From Nitrobacter hamburgensis X14 (GTDB lineage: Bacteria; Pseudomonadota; Alphaproteobacteria; Rhizobiales; Xanthobacteraceae): 64,000 bases of DNA. Positions within the stretch are counted from its first letter, which is position 1. Every line of letters starts with the position of its first letter. Shown one piece after another: positions 1 to 8,435 of this stretch. The notes under the pieces are model-generated. The model was not told where the DNA came from, did not search any database, and worked only from the letters and a program-made list of their open reading frames with translations. The DNA lies in NCBI RefSeq assembly GCF_000013885.1, contig NC_007964.1:4016001-4080000 (forward strand). Direction: 5' to 3'. A program made the position numbers and the translations under genes.

Positions 1-489
1 GCGGGCGACAGCATCGTGCTGGGTCCGGTCGTCTTGCCGCTGGCGCGGCTTCTGGCCTTCGGCGTGGCCATCGCGCTGACGGTCGGGATGTGGGTGTTCC
101 TGCTGCATACGACGCTCGGCCGCGCTATCCGCGCCACGGCGCAAAATCTGGTGGCGGCCCGCCTCTACGGCGTCGAGCCTCGGCATCTCTACGCCGTGAC
201 TTTCGGTATCGGAATTGCGCTGGCCGGAACGGCCGGAGGGCTCTACGGGACCGTATCGCAGATCAATCCATACATCGGCGCGGCATTGACCGCGAAGTCG
301 TTCGCCATTTCGATCATCGGAGGATTGGACAATCCACTCGGCGTGATCGTCGGAGGCCTGTTTCTGGGAATCCTCGAATCGCTGACAGCTCTTTATATTG
401 GGCCGACCTACGCCGACGTGGCGAGCTTTGGCGTGCTGGTGCTGGTCCTGATCGTGCGGCCGACCGGTCTTCTGGGGAAAGCGGCATGA
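1..489 (+). CDS. livH: Branched-chain amino-acid ABC transporter permease LivH (3' part)
   Basis: C-terminal 162 residues of an inner-membrane permease; the gene starts upstream of the window and is open at base 1. Several hydrophobic segments are visible, and the sequence around residues 30-110 carries the LivH-like stretch RATAQN...ARLYGV and a GGLDNPLGVIVGG loop typical of the LivH/LivM family. It pairs with LivM to form the transmembrane channel of the HAAT-type importer. Its TGA stop overlaps the livM start (ATGA), indicating translational coupling in a livHMGF operon. Substrate specificity cannot be read from this part. Confidence 0.9.
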   Translation, partial: AGDSIVLGPVVLPLARLLAFGVAIALTVGMWVFLLHTTLGRAIRATAQNLVAARLYGVEPRHLYAVTFGIGIALAGTAGGLYGTVSQINPYIGAALTAKSFAISIIGGLDNPLGVIVGGLFLGILESLTALYIGPTYADVASFGVLVLVLIVRPTGLLGKAA

Positions 490-1433
490 AGACGCTCCGC
501 ATCGCGCTCGTCGTGGCGGCGCTTGTCGTTCTCGCGGCGGTGCCGTGGTTCGGATCGGACGTGCTGATCCAGTTCGGAATCAATGCTCTGCTGCTCGCCG
601 TTCTGGCGCAGGGCTGGAATATCATTGGCGGCTACACCGGCTATGCGTCCTTCGGCAATTCGGTGTTCTACGGGCTCGGCAGCTACGGTGTGGGCATCGC
701 GATGGCGCAGTGGCACTTGCCGTTCGGCGTTGGTCTGGCGTTCGGCGTGGCGCTTGCGGTCACCTTCGCCGTTCTCCTCGGGATTCCGGTCCTGCGGCTG
801 AGGGGGCACTATTTCGCGATCGCCACGTTGGCGCTCGCTCAGGTCATGATCGCAATCGTCTCCAACGTGACATTGGCCGGCCAGAATATCGGGCTTGTCT
901 TGCCGCCGCTCAACAACGATCCTCTCTTTTACGAGTTGTCGCTTGGGCTGCTGGTGCTGGCTACGCTGACGGTTTTCTGGTTGACGCGCAGCCGCTTCGG
1001 GTTTGGATTGATTGCTGTCCGCGAAAACGAAGAGGGCGCGGAAGTGATGGGTGTCAACACGACATTATACAAGACGATGGCATTCGCTCTTTCCGGCGTT
1101 TTCTGTTCGCTGGCCGGAGGCATTCATGCCTACTGGGTTACGTTCATCGATCCGGAAAGCGCGTTCGATATCAGCCTGAACGTCAAGATGATCATCATGG
1201 CGGTATTCGGCGGCCCCGGCACCATTCTGGGACCGGTTGTCGGAGCGCTTTCGCTCTCTGCGATCTCCGAATTTCTGTCGAGCGAGATCACCAGCCTTGC
1301 GAGCCTTTTCTTTGGCATCGTCGTCGTGGCCGCGGTTGTCCTCATGCCACGCGGTCTGGCGGACATGTTGCGGCGGTTCCGCAAGACGGGCTGGCGGTAT
1401 TTCGCCGAAAACATCCGGACGCACCGGCTATGA
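486..1433 (+). CDS. livM: Branched-chain amino-acid ABC transporter permease LivM
   Basis: 315-residue multi-pass inner-membrane permease. The start is the ATG overlapping the livH stop; the in-frame extension upstream lies inside livH and is not hydrophobic. Family features are the conserved GYTGYASFGNSVFYGLGSY segment near residue 55, the RLRGHYFAIATLA motif near residue 105, a RENEEGAEVMGVN loop (the LivM EAA-like ATPase contact) and FGGPGTILGPVVGA near the C-terminus. It overlaps livG by 4 bp (ATGA). With LivH it forms the translocation pore for branched-chain or related amino acids or amides. Confidence 0.93.
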   Translation: MKTLRIALVVAALVVLAAVPWFGSDVLIQFGINALLLAVLAQGWNIIGGYTGYASFGNSVFYGLGSYGVGIAMAQWHLPFGVGLAFGVALAVTFAVLLGIPVLRLRGHYFAIATLALAQVMIAIVSNVTLAGQNIGLVLPPLNNDPLFYELSLGLLVLATLTVFWLTRSRFGFGLIAVRENEEGAEVMGVNTTLYKTMAFALSGVFCSLAGGIHAYWVTFIDPESAFDISLNVKMIIMAVFGGPGTILGPVVGALSLSAISEFLSSEITSLASLFFGIVVVAAVVLMPRGLADMLRRFRKTGWRYFAENIRTHRL

Positions 1434-2164
1434 CCCCGGCGCTCGAAATCAGGAATGTGACCCGCCGCTTCGCCGGCCTGATCGCGGTCAACGATGTCAG
1501 CTTTCTGCTGCAGCCCCGGGAAATTCTCGGCGTGATCGGCCCGAACGGGGCCGGCAAGACGACGCTGATCAGCCTGATCAGCGGGACGCTCGCGCCGACT
1601 TCCGGCGACGTCCTTTTTGAAGGGCGGTCTCTTGCCGGCATGCCTGCCTACCGTCGCGCCCGGCTCGGCATCGGGCGCACGTTCCAGATCATGCGGCCGT
1701 TTCCCGGCCTGTCGGTGTTGGACAACGTCGCCGTCGGCGCCCTCTTCGGTCACGGAGGAGGACACGCCAAGCTGGCTAAAGCCCGCGAGCAGGCGCGCGC
1801 TCAACTGGACTTTGTCGGGCTCGGCAAGTTCGTCGATCAACGCGCGGACGAACTGGGCGGCCCTGGCCGCAAGCGGCTGGAACTGGCAAAGGCTTTGGCG
1901 ATGCAGCCGAAGGTTCTGCTGTGCGACGAGGTCATGGCCGGGCTGAACCTGGTCGAGATCGACGAGGTGATCGCGGTGATCCGCAAGGTTCGCGACACAG
2001 GGATCAGCGTTCTCGTGATCGAACACGTCATCAAAGCCATCAAGAGTCTGTCGGATCGGCTGCTGGTGTTGCACCATGGCGAAAAGATCGCCGACGGCGA
2101 ACCCGCAGGCGTGCTCGCAAACCAGACCGTCATCGAGGCGTATCTCGGCAAGAGGCGGATATGA
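1430..2164 (+). CDS. livG: Branched-chain amino-acid ABC transporter ATP-binding protein LivG
   Basis: 244-residue cytoplasmic ABC ATPase. Walker A is GPNGAGKTT (about residue 40). The signature region reads LGGPGRKRLELAKAL rather than LSGGQ, a form I recall in LivG-type proteins. Walker B is VLLCDEVMAGLN and the switch His lies in VLVIEHV. The start overlaps the livM stop by 4 bp and the stop overlaps livF, so four genes are translationally coupled. It powers uptake together with LivF. Confidence 0.93.
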   Translation: MTPALEIRNVTRRFAGLIAVNDVSFLLQPREILGVIGPNGAGKTTLISLISGTLAPTSGDVLFEGRSLAGMPAYRRARLGIGRTFQIMRPFPGLSVLDNVAVGALFGHGGGHAKLAKAREQARAQLDFVGLGKFVDQRADELGGPGRKRLELAKALAMQPKVLLCDEVMAGLNLVEIDEVIAVIRKVRDTGISVLVIEHVIKAIKSLSDRLLVLHHGEKIADGEPAGVLANQTVIEAYLGKRRI

Positions 2165-2892
2165 GCGCAAAGCCCGCGGTCAAGGAGCCCCTGCTCGACG
2201 TCCGCGCGATCAGCGCGGGCTATGGCGGAATGCCGGTCTTGCACGACGTCACCCTGACGGTCTACCCGGCCGAGATCGTGGCGCTGGTCGGCAGCAACGG
2301 CGCCGGCAAGACCACCTTGCTGCGTACGCTGTCGCGCGTGCTTTCCGCAACCGGCGGCATCGTCATGAACAGCCATGATCTGATGCCGATGACGTCCGAT
2401 CAGGTCTTCGCGGCCGGCCTGGTTCAGGTTCCGGAAGGCCGCCAGTTGTTCGACCGCATGAGCGTCCAGGACAACCTGCTGATGGGCGCCTTCAGGCGAA
2501 CCGACAAGGCTGCCGTCGCACGCGACCTCGACAGGATGTATGCGCTGTTCCCGCGCCTGTCGGAGCGTCGGCGGCAGCTCGCGGGAAGCATGTCGGGCGG
2601 CGAGCAGCAAATGTGCGCGATGGCGCGAGGCCTGATGGCGGCGCCGATCCTGCTGATGATCGACGAGATGAGTTTGGGATTGGCGCCCGTTATCGTCGAA
2701 CAGTTGATGGGTGTCCTGACGACGATCCGCGACGAAGGGGTAACGGTGCTGCTGGTCGAACAGGACGTCAATCTGGCGCTATCGACAGCCGACCGGGGTT
2801 ACGTGATGGAAACAGGCAGCATCGTTCATAGCGGCCCCGCCAAACAACTCATCGACGACCCGGAAGTGCAGCGCGCCTATCTCGGACTCTGA
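2161..2892 (+). CDS. livF: Branched-chain amino-acid ABC transporter ATP-binding protein LivF
   Basis: 243-residue ABC ATPase, last gene of the liv operon. Walker A GSNGAGKTT (about residue 43), signature MSGGEQQMCAMARGL, Walker B ILLMIDEMSLGLAP and switch His replaced by Gln in LLVEQDVN, as usual for LivF. The PEGRQLF motif near residue 100 is characteristic of the LivF subfamily. ATGA overlap with livG. No substrate-binding protein is present downstream; it is presumably upstream of the window or elsewhere. Confidence 0.93.
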   Translation: MSAKPAVKEPLLDVRAISAGYGGMPVLHDVTLTVYPAEIVALVGSNGAGKTTLLRTLSRVLSATGGIVMNSHDLMPMTSDQVFAAGLVQVPEGRQLFDRMSVQDNLLMGAFRRTDKAAVARDLDRMYALFPRLSERRRQLAGSMSGGEQQMCAMARGLMAAPILLMIDEMSLGLAPVIVEQLMGVLTTIRDEGVTVLLVEQDVNLALSTADRGYVMETGSIVHSGPAKQLIDDPEVQRAYLGL

Positions 2893-2997
2893 GCAGCTGT
2901 TTTGGTCGTGCAAGGACCGGCGTGCCTCCGCCGATTCGGTCGGCTCTCGGTCAGATCGACGATACGTTGCGCCGGCCCGAGCTCGTTTGGCGGCGCG

Positions 2998-4014
2998 TCA
3001 TGCCGCGATAGACGACACCGCAGGCTCCTCCACCAGCGCAATCGCCTCCCGCAGGATGTCGGCGCCGACACCGGCCTTCACGCCGTTCTCGGCGAGATAC
3101 CGCCGAAACGCCCGCGCCCCCGGCACCCCATGAAAGGCGCCGACCAGATGCCGGGTGATGGAATGCAATCGCGCGCCTCCGGCCAGTTGATCTTCGATGT
3201 AAGGTATCATGGCCTCAAGCGCGCACTTCATCGTGGCGTGCGGTGCGGCCTCGCCGAACAGTTCGGAATCGACCTTCAGCAGACGCCATGGATCCTGATA
3301 GGCGGCGCGGCCCAGCATGACGCCATCGACATGCGCCAGATGGTTTTTAGCTTCTGAAATCCCGCCGATGCCGCCGTTGATGATCACGGGCAGAGCGGGA
3401 AGCAATGCCTTCAACCGGTAAACCCTGTCATAGTCCAGCGGCGGAATGTTCCGGTTGTCCTTCGGAGATAATCCCTGGAGCCACGCTTTTCGCGCATGGA
3501 CGATCAGGGCATCGACGCCGGCCGCCACCACCTTGCGCGCGAAGCTGTCGAGGCCGGCTTCCGGATCCTGATCGTCGATCCCGATCCGGCATTTCACGGT
3601 GACCGGAACGGACACCGCGCGTTTCATCGCGTGAACGCCCTCGGCAACGATGTCCGGCTCGGCCATCAGGCAGGCGCCGAACCGCCCGTCCTTCACCCGG
3701 TCGGACGGACAGCCGACGTTCAGATTGATTTCGTCGTAGCCGAAATCCTCACCGATGCGCGCGGCCGCCGCGAGATCGTCCGGATGCGATCCGCCGAGTT
3801 GGAGCGCGACCGGGTGCTCGATATCGCTGAATCCAAGCAAACGGTCGCGGGCGCCGTGGATGATGGCACCGGTGGTCAGCATCTCGGTGTAGAGCCGTGC
3901 CTTGCGCGTGAGCAGGCGATGGAACAATCGGCAATGCCGATCGGTCCAATCCATCATCGGGGCGACACTAAATACTGATTGATAGTGTTTTGCTGATTTA
4001 TCCATCATAACCAA
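2998..4014 (-). CDS. dusA: tRNA-dihydrouridine synthase DusA
   Basis: 338-residue FMN-dependent enzyme reducing uridine in the tRNA D-loop (U20/U20a in the DusA class). N-terminal SVAPMMDWTDRHCR motif, catalytic Cys102 in NLNVGCPSDRV, then K and H residues in VTVKCRIGIDD and LIVHARKAWLQGLSPK, and the FMN phosphate-binding NGGIGG near residue 215. Length matches the DusA family. Four possible ATG starts lie close together at the N-terminus (MVMMDK); the furthest is given. Convergent with livF. Confidence 0.93.
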   Translation of the reverse strand: MVMMDKSAKHYQSVFSVAPMMDWTDRHCRLFHRLLTRKARLYTEMLTTGAIIHGARDRLLGFSDIEHPVALQLGGSHPDDLAAAARIGEDFGYDEINLNVGCPSDRVKDGRFGACLMAEPDIVAEGVHAMKRAVSVPVTVKCRIGIDDQDPEAGLDSFARKVVAAGVDALIVHARKAWLQGLSPKDNRNIPPLDYDRVYRLKALLPALPVIINGGIGGISEAKNHLAHVDGVMLGRAAYQDPWRLLKVDSELFGEAAPHATMKCALEAMIPYIEDQLAGGARLHSITRHLVGAFHGVPGARAFRRYLAENGVKAGVGADILREAIALVEEPAVSSIAA

Positions 4015-4096
4015 TAGCTTATTTCAACTCTTATCCAATAACGACAGCGGACAGAATACTGGGACGGATCGTAAGCATTCGCCAGAGGCCGCAGGT

Positions 4097-4372
4097 TTAG
4101 TTTGATTTGGATTGCCTAGCAGGTTTCCGAGACCAGCGTTTGGCAAGTGCGGCGAGCGCATCGGCGATCGCTTCGACGTTGACGATGGCTGGATCGAAGT
4201 TTTCGGGCATCCATTCCTTGCATTCGTCATGGCGCTCGTGCTGCGGATCGTTGATGGCTTCGAGGGTTTCACTTCGGGAGGGCATCGTCCGCTGGCCTCC
4301 AGCAAGCGTGGATAGCGCTCGCTCGACGGCGGGAGAAAGTGCCGATCGTAGCCATGTCGTAGTTTCCTTCTG
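4097..4372 (-). pseudogene. Remnant of plasmid pRiA4b ORF-3-like protein (C-terminal part)
   Basis: Two adjacent reading frames together resemble the C-terminus of pRiA4b ORF-3 family proteins: one frame gives ERYPRLLEASGRCPPE (about 4300-4350), then the frame shifts to LEAINDPQHERHDECKEW followed by NFDPAIVNVEAIADALAALA (4100-4280). The N-terminal part of the family is missing. The 5' end is fused to the start of an IS5-type transposase. I read this as a dead fragment left by an insertion/deletion. Family assignment is from memory. Confidence 0.6.
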
Positions 4373-4510
4373 CTGATCGGGCCGCACAAAGCCCTTGAGC
4401 CGTTCCCACTGATCATCCCGAAGCGCATCGCAATCCATCGCCGACCTCCAAAAGTCAGCGTCGAATCTGATTTGCGCCTCCGTGGGAATCCCAAATCGCC
4501 ACTACGGCCT
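4373..4510 (-). mobile_element. IS5-family remnant: IS end plus first codons of transposase
   Basis: On the minus strand an IS end (about 4459-4510) leads to ATG at 4438 and the codons MDCDALRDDQWERLKGFV, the usual N-terminus of IS5/IS427-type transposases; the frame then runs into the neighbouring pRiA4b-like remnant. A very similar end of about 60 bp, differing by a few substitutions and a short insertion, recurs at 14152-14216. No full copy of this element lies in the window. Confidence 0.65.
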
Positions 4511-4763
4511 AGTTCCGCGCTGTTGACTCAAGCTGTTCCGGTAGCCGTTTGGGGTGAACAAGGTGAATACGGCGATCCAGCCAATTGATTTGAGGATGTT
4601 TCTCTATGCGATTATTCGCCGTTTCTGGGTACGAGCGATTTTTGGGTGCGTAGGACGCGGGTCGGGGGGCGGTAAATCGGCAGGTGGGTTGGCGTCAATG
4701 CGACGAGCGCGCCGGGTTCGTTCGCGCTATAATGCCTAAAAGGCAAGAGGACAGGAGGAAGCC

Positions 4764-5096
4764 ATGCATCACACCATGGTCCCCAGTGATCGCGTGGAGC
4801 ACGTCGCTGTTCATAGTTGGGATGGCGCAAAGCTCGGCATAATAGAGCGATTGATGCTCGATAAGGTGAGCGGAACGGTTGCTTACGCGGTGATCAAAAC
4901 CGGCGGGTTGCTCGGCAGCCACCATCATTATCCGATCTTGTGGAGCGCTCTCAAGTATGACGCAAAGCGCCAGGTCTTTGAAACCGAGTTGACGATGCGT
5001 GAACTACGCGCTGGCCCGTCTGAGTTTGATGACGAGACCTTCGACTGGGGCGATCGCACGCGATCCTATCCGCATCCGCACTATTGGACGGTCTAG
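4764..5096 (+). CDS. PRC-barrel domain protein
   Basis: 110-residue soluble protein preceded by a strong ribosome site (GGACAGGAGG, about 7 bases before the ATG). It has the PRC-barrel pattern: DRVEHVAVHSWDGAKLGIIERLMLD, then KVSGTVAYAVIKTGG and a short His-rich HHHYPILWSALKYD strand. PRC-barrel proteins of this size are common stress-associated or RNA-metabolism-related proteins in Rhizobiales, but no specific role can be assigned. Upstream lie about 250 bp without a gene. No operon partner is visible. Confidence 0.8.
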   Translation: MHHTMVPSDRVEHVAVHSWDGAKLGIIERLMLDKVSGTVAYAVIKTGGLLGSHHHYPILWSALKYDAKRQVFETELTMRELRAGPSEFDDETFDWGDRTRSYPHPHYWTV

Positions 5097-5324
5097 CGGT
5101 TGATGCTGCTTTCGCGCGCCATTCGTCAATAAATACATCAATCGAAGATCACCATCGATGACGCGACTAATTGTGCGCGTCTGAGATGCGGTAAGTCGAT
5201 GGATGCTCAATCGGCACTGCGAGCGAGCAAGCCTGGGCAGTGAGGAGCTTCTGAGTGATGCCGTAGCCGGATCATCGTAGGCGAAGCCCGTAATGCTCCT
5301 ATCCCTGACTCGACCGATACAGCG

Positions 5325-5432
5325 ATGCCATTCCCGAGGCACCCATCACCGCCCCGTGCTCTCCTGATCTCGCTGGCCACGGCAGCACTCATCGTCATGG
5401 CCGGCTGCGTGCGGTCCGCCCATACCAAGTGA
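5325..5432 (+). CDS. Possible very small lipoprotein
   Basis: 35-codon ORF: a short basic, Pro-rich N-terminus, a hydrophobic core (LLISLATAALIVMAGC) ending in a lipobox-like VMAGC, then a short polar tail. This resembles entericidin-like small lipoproteins, but no clear ribosome-binding site precedes the ATG, so it could be chance. A GC-rich inverted repeat (GGCCCGC...GCGGGCC, 5482-5512) lies downstream and could act as a terminator. Confidence 0.3.
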   Translation: MPFPRHPSPPRALLISLATAALIVMAGCVRSAHTK

Positions 5433-5954
5433 GAGCAGCGGGACGCGCGCCAGTAGGCCCCTGAGATTTGGGTCACAAAGAGGCCCGCCGGAAGTTGGCC
5501 GCAGCGGGCCTAAGTCGGGTTCGGGAATTGCGAGGGTGGGGTATCCCCGTTCCAGTTGGTTAATGCGAGGGGAGGCGAAGAGTTCCGGGCACAGCTTAGC
5601 CCCGCTCCGGCGGGGTTTCTACTAGGCGCAATTCGCATGGCTTGATGCTGGTTGGGAGTGTTAGCTAATCGGGCATTCGACTGGATGAATGCCTCTGAGT
5701 GGCGGCCTCGGCATCTCTTGTCTTGCACGATCTGCGCAAGAGGGTGTCACCGGCCGCTGCTGAGTCTCATAAACCCAGCCCCGGCGGGGTTTTCTATTTT
5801 GAAATCAATCTTACAGTTGCCCGCGCGGTGACGAGCGGGGCGGGTTACATGGACCTGCCTCGCCGAAAAATGAGTATCCGAGTGTCCCCTTCGTTCATTC
5901 AAGAGCGGAACTAACCGGGGATAGCGGATGTTTGTGCGGGGAGGAGGAGTTCCC
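5433..5954. other. Stretch without a recognisable gene
   Basis: About 520 bp with no convincing coding sequence. It holds a GC-rich inverted repeat at 5482-5512 and two copies of a short hairpin-plus-T-tract motif (CCGGCGGGGTTT[T]CTA) at 5607-5622 and 5781-5796, which look like intrinsic terminators on the plus strand. The same motif recurs at 8908 and 9127. Confidence 0.5.
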
Positions 5955-6074
5955 ATGCGCAGAATCATCTCAGAATTAGATGAGCGGCAGAGACACTTTT
6001 TGCTGATACTGACGGATTTCGGCATCGCGGTTTGTTCGGCAAAGCTGATTGTACATTTAATCATTCTCTTCTGA
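5955..6074 (+). CDS. Possible small membrane peptide (39 aa)
   Basis: 39-codon ORF starting at an ATG with a good Shine-Dalgarno sequence (GGAGGAGG about 6-8 bases upstream). The N-terminus is charged (MRRIISELDERQRH) and is followed by a mainly hydrophobic stretch to the C-terminus (FLLILTDFGI...LIVHLIILF), consistent with one short membrane segment. No family recognised. Support is the ribosome site plus amphipathic layout only. Confidence 0.35.
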   Translation: MRRIISELDERQRHFLLILTDFGIAVCSAKLIVHLIILF

Positions 6075-6162
6075 GTATGTGTATGTTGCCGAGGGAGGTG
6101 TTCGTCATGGTCAGATGCCTCACCGCATGTCGGGTCTTTATCTATCCCTCGCGAGTTTCCGC

Positions 6163-6252
6163 TCAGCCCACCGGGCCCTTCTTGCCGCTCGGATTGCCGA
6201 TCGGCGGCGGCTTGTCGCCATAGACGGCCCGATAGAAACTGATGCGGGCCAT
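6163..6252 (-). CDS. Possible small peptide (29 aa)
   Basis: 29-codon ORF, MARISFYRAVYGDKPPPIGN then PSGKKGPVG, lying 46 bp downstream of the 50-residue small membrane protein on the same strand. The composition (Tyr-rich start, Pro/Gly/Lys tail) is not that of a random frame, and I think similar peptides occur in Bradyrhizobium, but I cannot verify this. No clear ribosome site. Confidence 0.3.
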   Translation of the reverse strand: MARISFYRAVYGDKPPPIGNPSGKKGPVG

Positions 6253-6298
6253 GAACACCGAACGGCCCGCCATGCTCCGCCGCCTTATTGGGAGAAGA

Positions 6299-6451
6299 TC
6301 ACGCCTTCTTTTTCCGGGAGTCGATAGCAGGCTTGGGTGTTTCCGAGAGCGCTTGGCGGCGGCCGTTCCGACGATTCCACCATACGATGCCAGCGATGAC
6401 AGTGAACACGAATGGCGTGATCGCGTAGATGTATATTTTGAAAACTGTCAT
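6299..6451 (-). CDS. Small single-pass membrane protein (50 aa)
   Basis: 50-codon ORF with a clear membrane segment (residues 4-25, KIYIYAITPFVFTVIAGIVWW) followed by a strongly basic cytoplasmic tail (NRRNGRRQ... ending RKKKA), a positive-inside, N-out arrangement. A GGAG lies about 8 bases before the ATG. No family recognised. It precedes the 29-residue ORF on the same strand and may be co-transcribed with it. Confidence 0.45.
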   Translation of the reverse strand: MTVFKIYIYAITPFVFTVIAGIVWWNRRNGRRQALSETPKPAIDSRKKKA

Positions 6452-6502
6452 GCGTGAGCTCCGCGGTATGTCAACGTGGCGGCTCTTTTTTGAGAGCGGG
6501 GG

Positions 6503-6777
6503 TCAGCCCTTCGTGGTTGGCGGGCCTTTTTTGTCGGGTGGTTGTCCGAACAGCTTGGCGATCTCTTCCAAATTCTCGGCCGGGTCATCGTTGCCGCTGA
6601 GCAGTTCGTTCAGCCGCTTGTCGTGGTTATAGTCGAGCGGTAGGCCCTAATCCTGTGCACCGCGTCGTCCGACGCGTAGCGGGACTTGGTGAAGCGGTGT
6701 TTGAGCCAGTCGACGATGGTTTGCACTTCGGAGGACTCGCGGTTTCGAGGACGATTATTACCTATCCGACGTCGCAT
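6503..6777 (-). pseudogene. Frameshifted conserved-looking hypothetical
   Basis: An ATG at 6777 opens a frame (MRRRIGNNRPRNRESSEVQ, then VDWLKHRFTKSRYASDDAVHRIRAYR) that closes at 6610. A second frame, without its own start codon, carries the natural continuation LDYNHDKRLNELLSGNDD then ENLEEIAKLFGQPPDKKG and ends at 6503. The two read as one protein of about 90 residues broken by an indel near 6640. Family unknown. The opposite strand here has no better reading. Confidence 0.5.
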
Positions 6778-6790
6778 GTGGAGTGCCGCG

Positions 6791-7033
6791 ATGCCGTACC
6801 GAACCCCGAAAGACCTTGCTGACCGGATGGCCGCCCGGCGCCGACAGATCGCGGCAGACGATGGTTACGCCCGAGAGACCTTCACCCAGCCCCGAGACCA
6901 AGCCCGCCAGACGGCAAGGGCGTTCCTCGAACGCTGGCCGGCCGCGGCGTATATGAGCGCGGTCGAGTCCTGGCGAGAGCTGCCAGGCGGCGAGATCGAA
7001 TTTACGATGAAGCGGCTGAAGAGCGCAGATTAG
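6791..7033 (+). CDS. Conserved hypothetical protein (80 aa)
   Basis: 80-residue charged, probably helical protein beginning MPYRTPKDLADRMAARRRQI and ending EIEFTMKRLKSAD. I recall close relatives as small hypothetical proteins in Bradyrhizobium, without known function. The ATG at 6791 gives the best match to that memory; an upstream ATG would add unrelated residues. The TAG stop is contributed by the left end of the dispersed repeat that starts at 7031. Confidence 0.6.
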   Translation: MPYRTPKDLADRMAARRRQIAADDGYARETFTQPRDQARQTARAFLERWPAAAYMSAVESWRELPGGEIEFTMKRLKSAD

Positions 7034-7133
7034 AGCGTTTTCGAGCGAAGTAGGTGCCGTTTGCATGAAGAACACGCATCAAAACAAAAGGTGGAGCCCG
7101 CTTCTGATTCCATCAGAAGCGGAAAGGCTCTAG
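7031..7133. repeat. Dispersed repeat, TAG-CTA family, copy 1
   Basis: About 100-bp element starting TAGAGCGTTTTCGAGCGAAG and ending with the inverted GCTCTA, containing a CCGCTTCTGATTCCATCAGAAGCGG hairpin. Related copies lie at 31581, 45405 and 47359. Its first TAG is the stop codon of the preceding 80-residue gene, and its last bases (CTAG) are the target site of the IS5-type insertion. Confidence 0.8.
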
Positions 7134-8435
7134 CAGGCTGTTGAAGAAGTTTCCCACGGAGACGGATATGGAATGGAGTCAGCGTGATCTGCGGGGCGCG
7201 CCACCATCAGGGTCCTGATCGAGCATCTTGACGGTGCACGACTTGTGTTTCACGCGGCGGCTGCCAGGAGTTTGGGCAAGCGGATCAGGTTGTAGGCCGC
7301 CAGCGCCAGGGTGAAGGTGGCGTTGACGCGGTCGCGGCCTCGCAGCTTGATCTTGGCAAGTCCGGCGGAGGCCTTGATCCAGCCGAACACCTCCTCGATG
7401 CGCTTGCGACAGCGTTGGCTGACGGCATATCCGGCATGACGGAGAGTCCTCTGGTCGATCGCGGTCTTGCGCGGCTTTCCGGTCTTGCTCAAATGCCCGT
7501 CGATGGCGATGTGCGGCGTGACCGAACGCCGTCTTAAGTCCTCGACGAATGCGGTGACGTCATAGGCCTTGTCGGCGCCCAGCGTGATCCGCCGCTCGCT
7601 TTGGCCGCGGTGGCAGTCGATCAGCGCCAACGCCTGATCCCGCTCCGCCGTTCCGGTCGCCCGGCTCACGCCACCCAGCACCGCCAGTCCGTTGCGGTTC
7701 TCCATCAGGGCATGGCCGATGTAGCAAAGCTTCGCCGGCTGGCCGCCGCCCTTCTTATAGAGCCGTGCCTCGGGATCGGTCGTGCTCTGATGCGTCTCGT
7801 TGCAGCGCTTCTCGTTGTGGAAACTGCGCTCGGCGTTGCGTCCCGGTCCATCACTGTCCTGGTCACCGCCGTCCTTGCGCCGGAAGCTCTTGATCGATGC
7901 CCACGCCTCGATCAGCGTGCCGTCGACCGAAAAATGCTCGCTTGATAACAGCCGCTTGACCTGGTGCTGCCCCATCAGCGCGTTCAAGAACTTCGCGGCG
8001 ATCTCACCTTCAAGCAATCGGTCGCGGTTCTTCGAGAAGGTCGAGTGGTCCCACACCGGGTCGTCCACGCCCAAGCCCACGAACCAGCGCAACAGCAGGT
8101 CGAACTCCAGCCGCTCCATCAACTGCCGTTCCGAGCGGATCCCGTAGAATGCCTGCAGCAGCATTGCCCGAAGCAGCTTCTCCGGTGCGATCGAGGGACG
8201 GCCGAACGCCGTGTAGAGCTTGTCAAAGTCCCTCGACAGATCATTCAACGCCGCGTTCGCGATCTGTCGGATCGTTCGCAGCGGATGGTCGGAGCGAATC
8301 CGAGCCTCCAAGTCCACATAGCTGAACAGCGAGCCTGACCGTTCGTCGCTTCCCCGCATCGCTCCCCCCTCGACGCATCCGCATCAAGAGAATCATGCCC
8401 AGAACCGCTGCGCCAGAGACTTCTTCAACAGCCTG
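7134..8435 (-). mobile_element. IS5-type insertion sequence, complete (about 1.3 kb)
   Basis: Perfect terminal inverted repeats CAGGCTGTTGAAGAAGT at 7134-7150 and its complement at 8419-8435, flanked by direct repeats CTAG (7130-7133 and 8436-8439), the 4-bp target duplication type of many IS5-family elements. One intact transposase gene fills the element on the minus strand. The element sits exactly at the end of dispersed repeat copy 1. Confidence 0.9.
7250..8359 (-). CDS. IS5-family transposase
   Basis: 369-residue DDE transposase. N-terminal DUF772-type helical region (FSYVDLEARIRSDHPLRTIR, then PSIAPEKLLRAMLLQAFYG). Catalytic triad regions: FSVDGTLIEAWAS (Asp), TLGADKAYD (Asp) and RKRIEEVFGWIK (Glu), the last being the Y/R-E-K-like C-terminal motif of IS5/IS1182-like enzymes. 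The gene appears intact and the IS ends are perfect, so the element is potentially active. Confidence 0.93.
   Translation of the reverse strand: MRGSDERSGSLFSYVDLEARIRSDHPLRTIRQIANAALNDLSRDFDKLYTAFGRPSIAPEKLLRAMLLQAFYGIRSERQLMERLEFDLLLRWFVGLGVDDPVWDHSTFSKNRDRLLEGEIAAKFLNALMGQHQVKRLLSSEHFSVDGTLIEAWASIKSFRRKDGGDQDSDGPGRNAERSFHNEKRCNETHQSTTDPEARLYKKGGGQPAKLCYIGHALMENRNGLAVLGGVSRATGTAERDQALALIDCHRGQSERRITLGADKAYDVTAFVEDLRRRSVTPHIAIDGHLSKTGKPRKTAIDQRTLRHAGYAVSQRCRKRIEEVFGWIKASAGLAKIKLRGRDRVNATFTLALAAYNLIRLPKLLAAAA

Noticed and set aside
90..485. Long N-terminal extension of livM from an upstream start
   Set aside because: It lies within livH in another frame and is Arg-rich; the ATG overlapping the livH stop gives the normal LivM start.
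4614..4740. Possible small gene or regulatory RNA before the PRC-barrel gene
   Set aside because: No start/ribosome-site pair or conserved structure visible.
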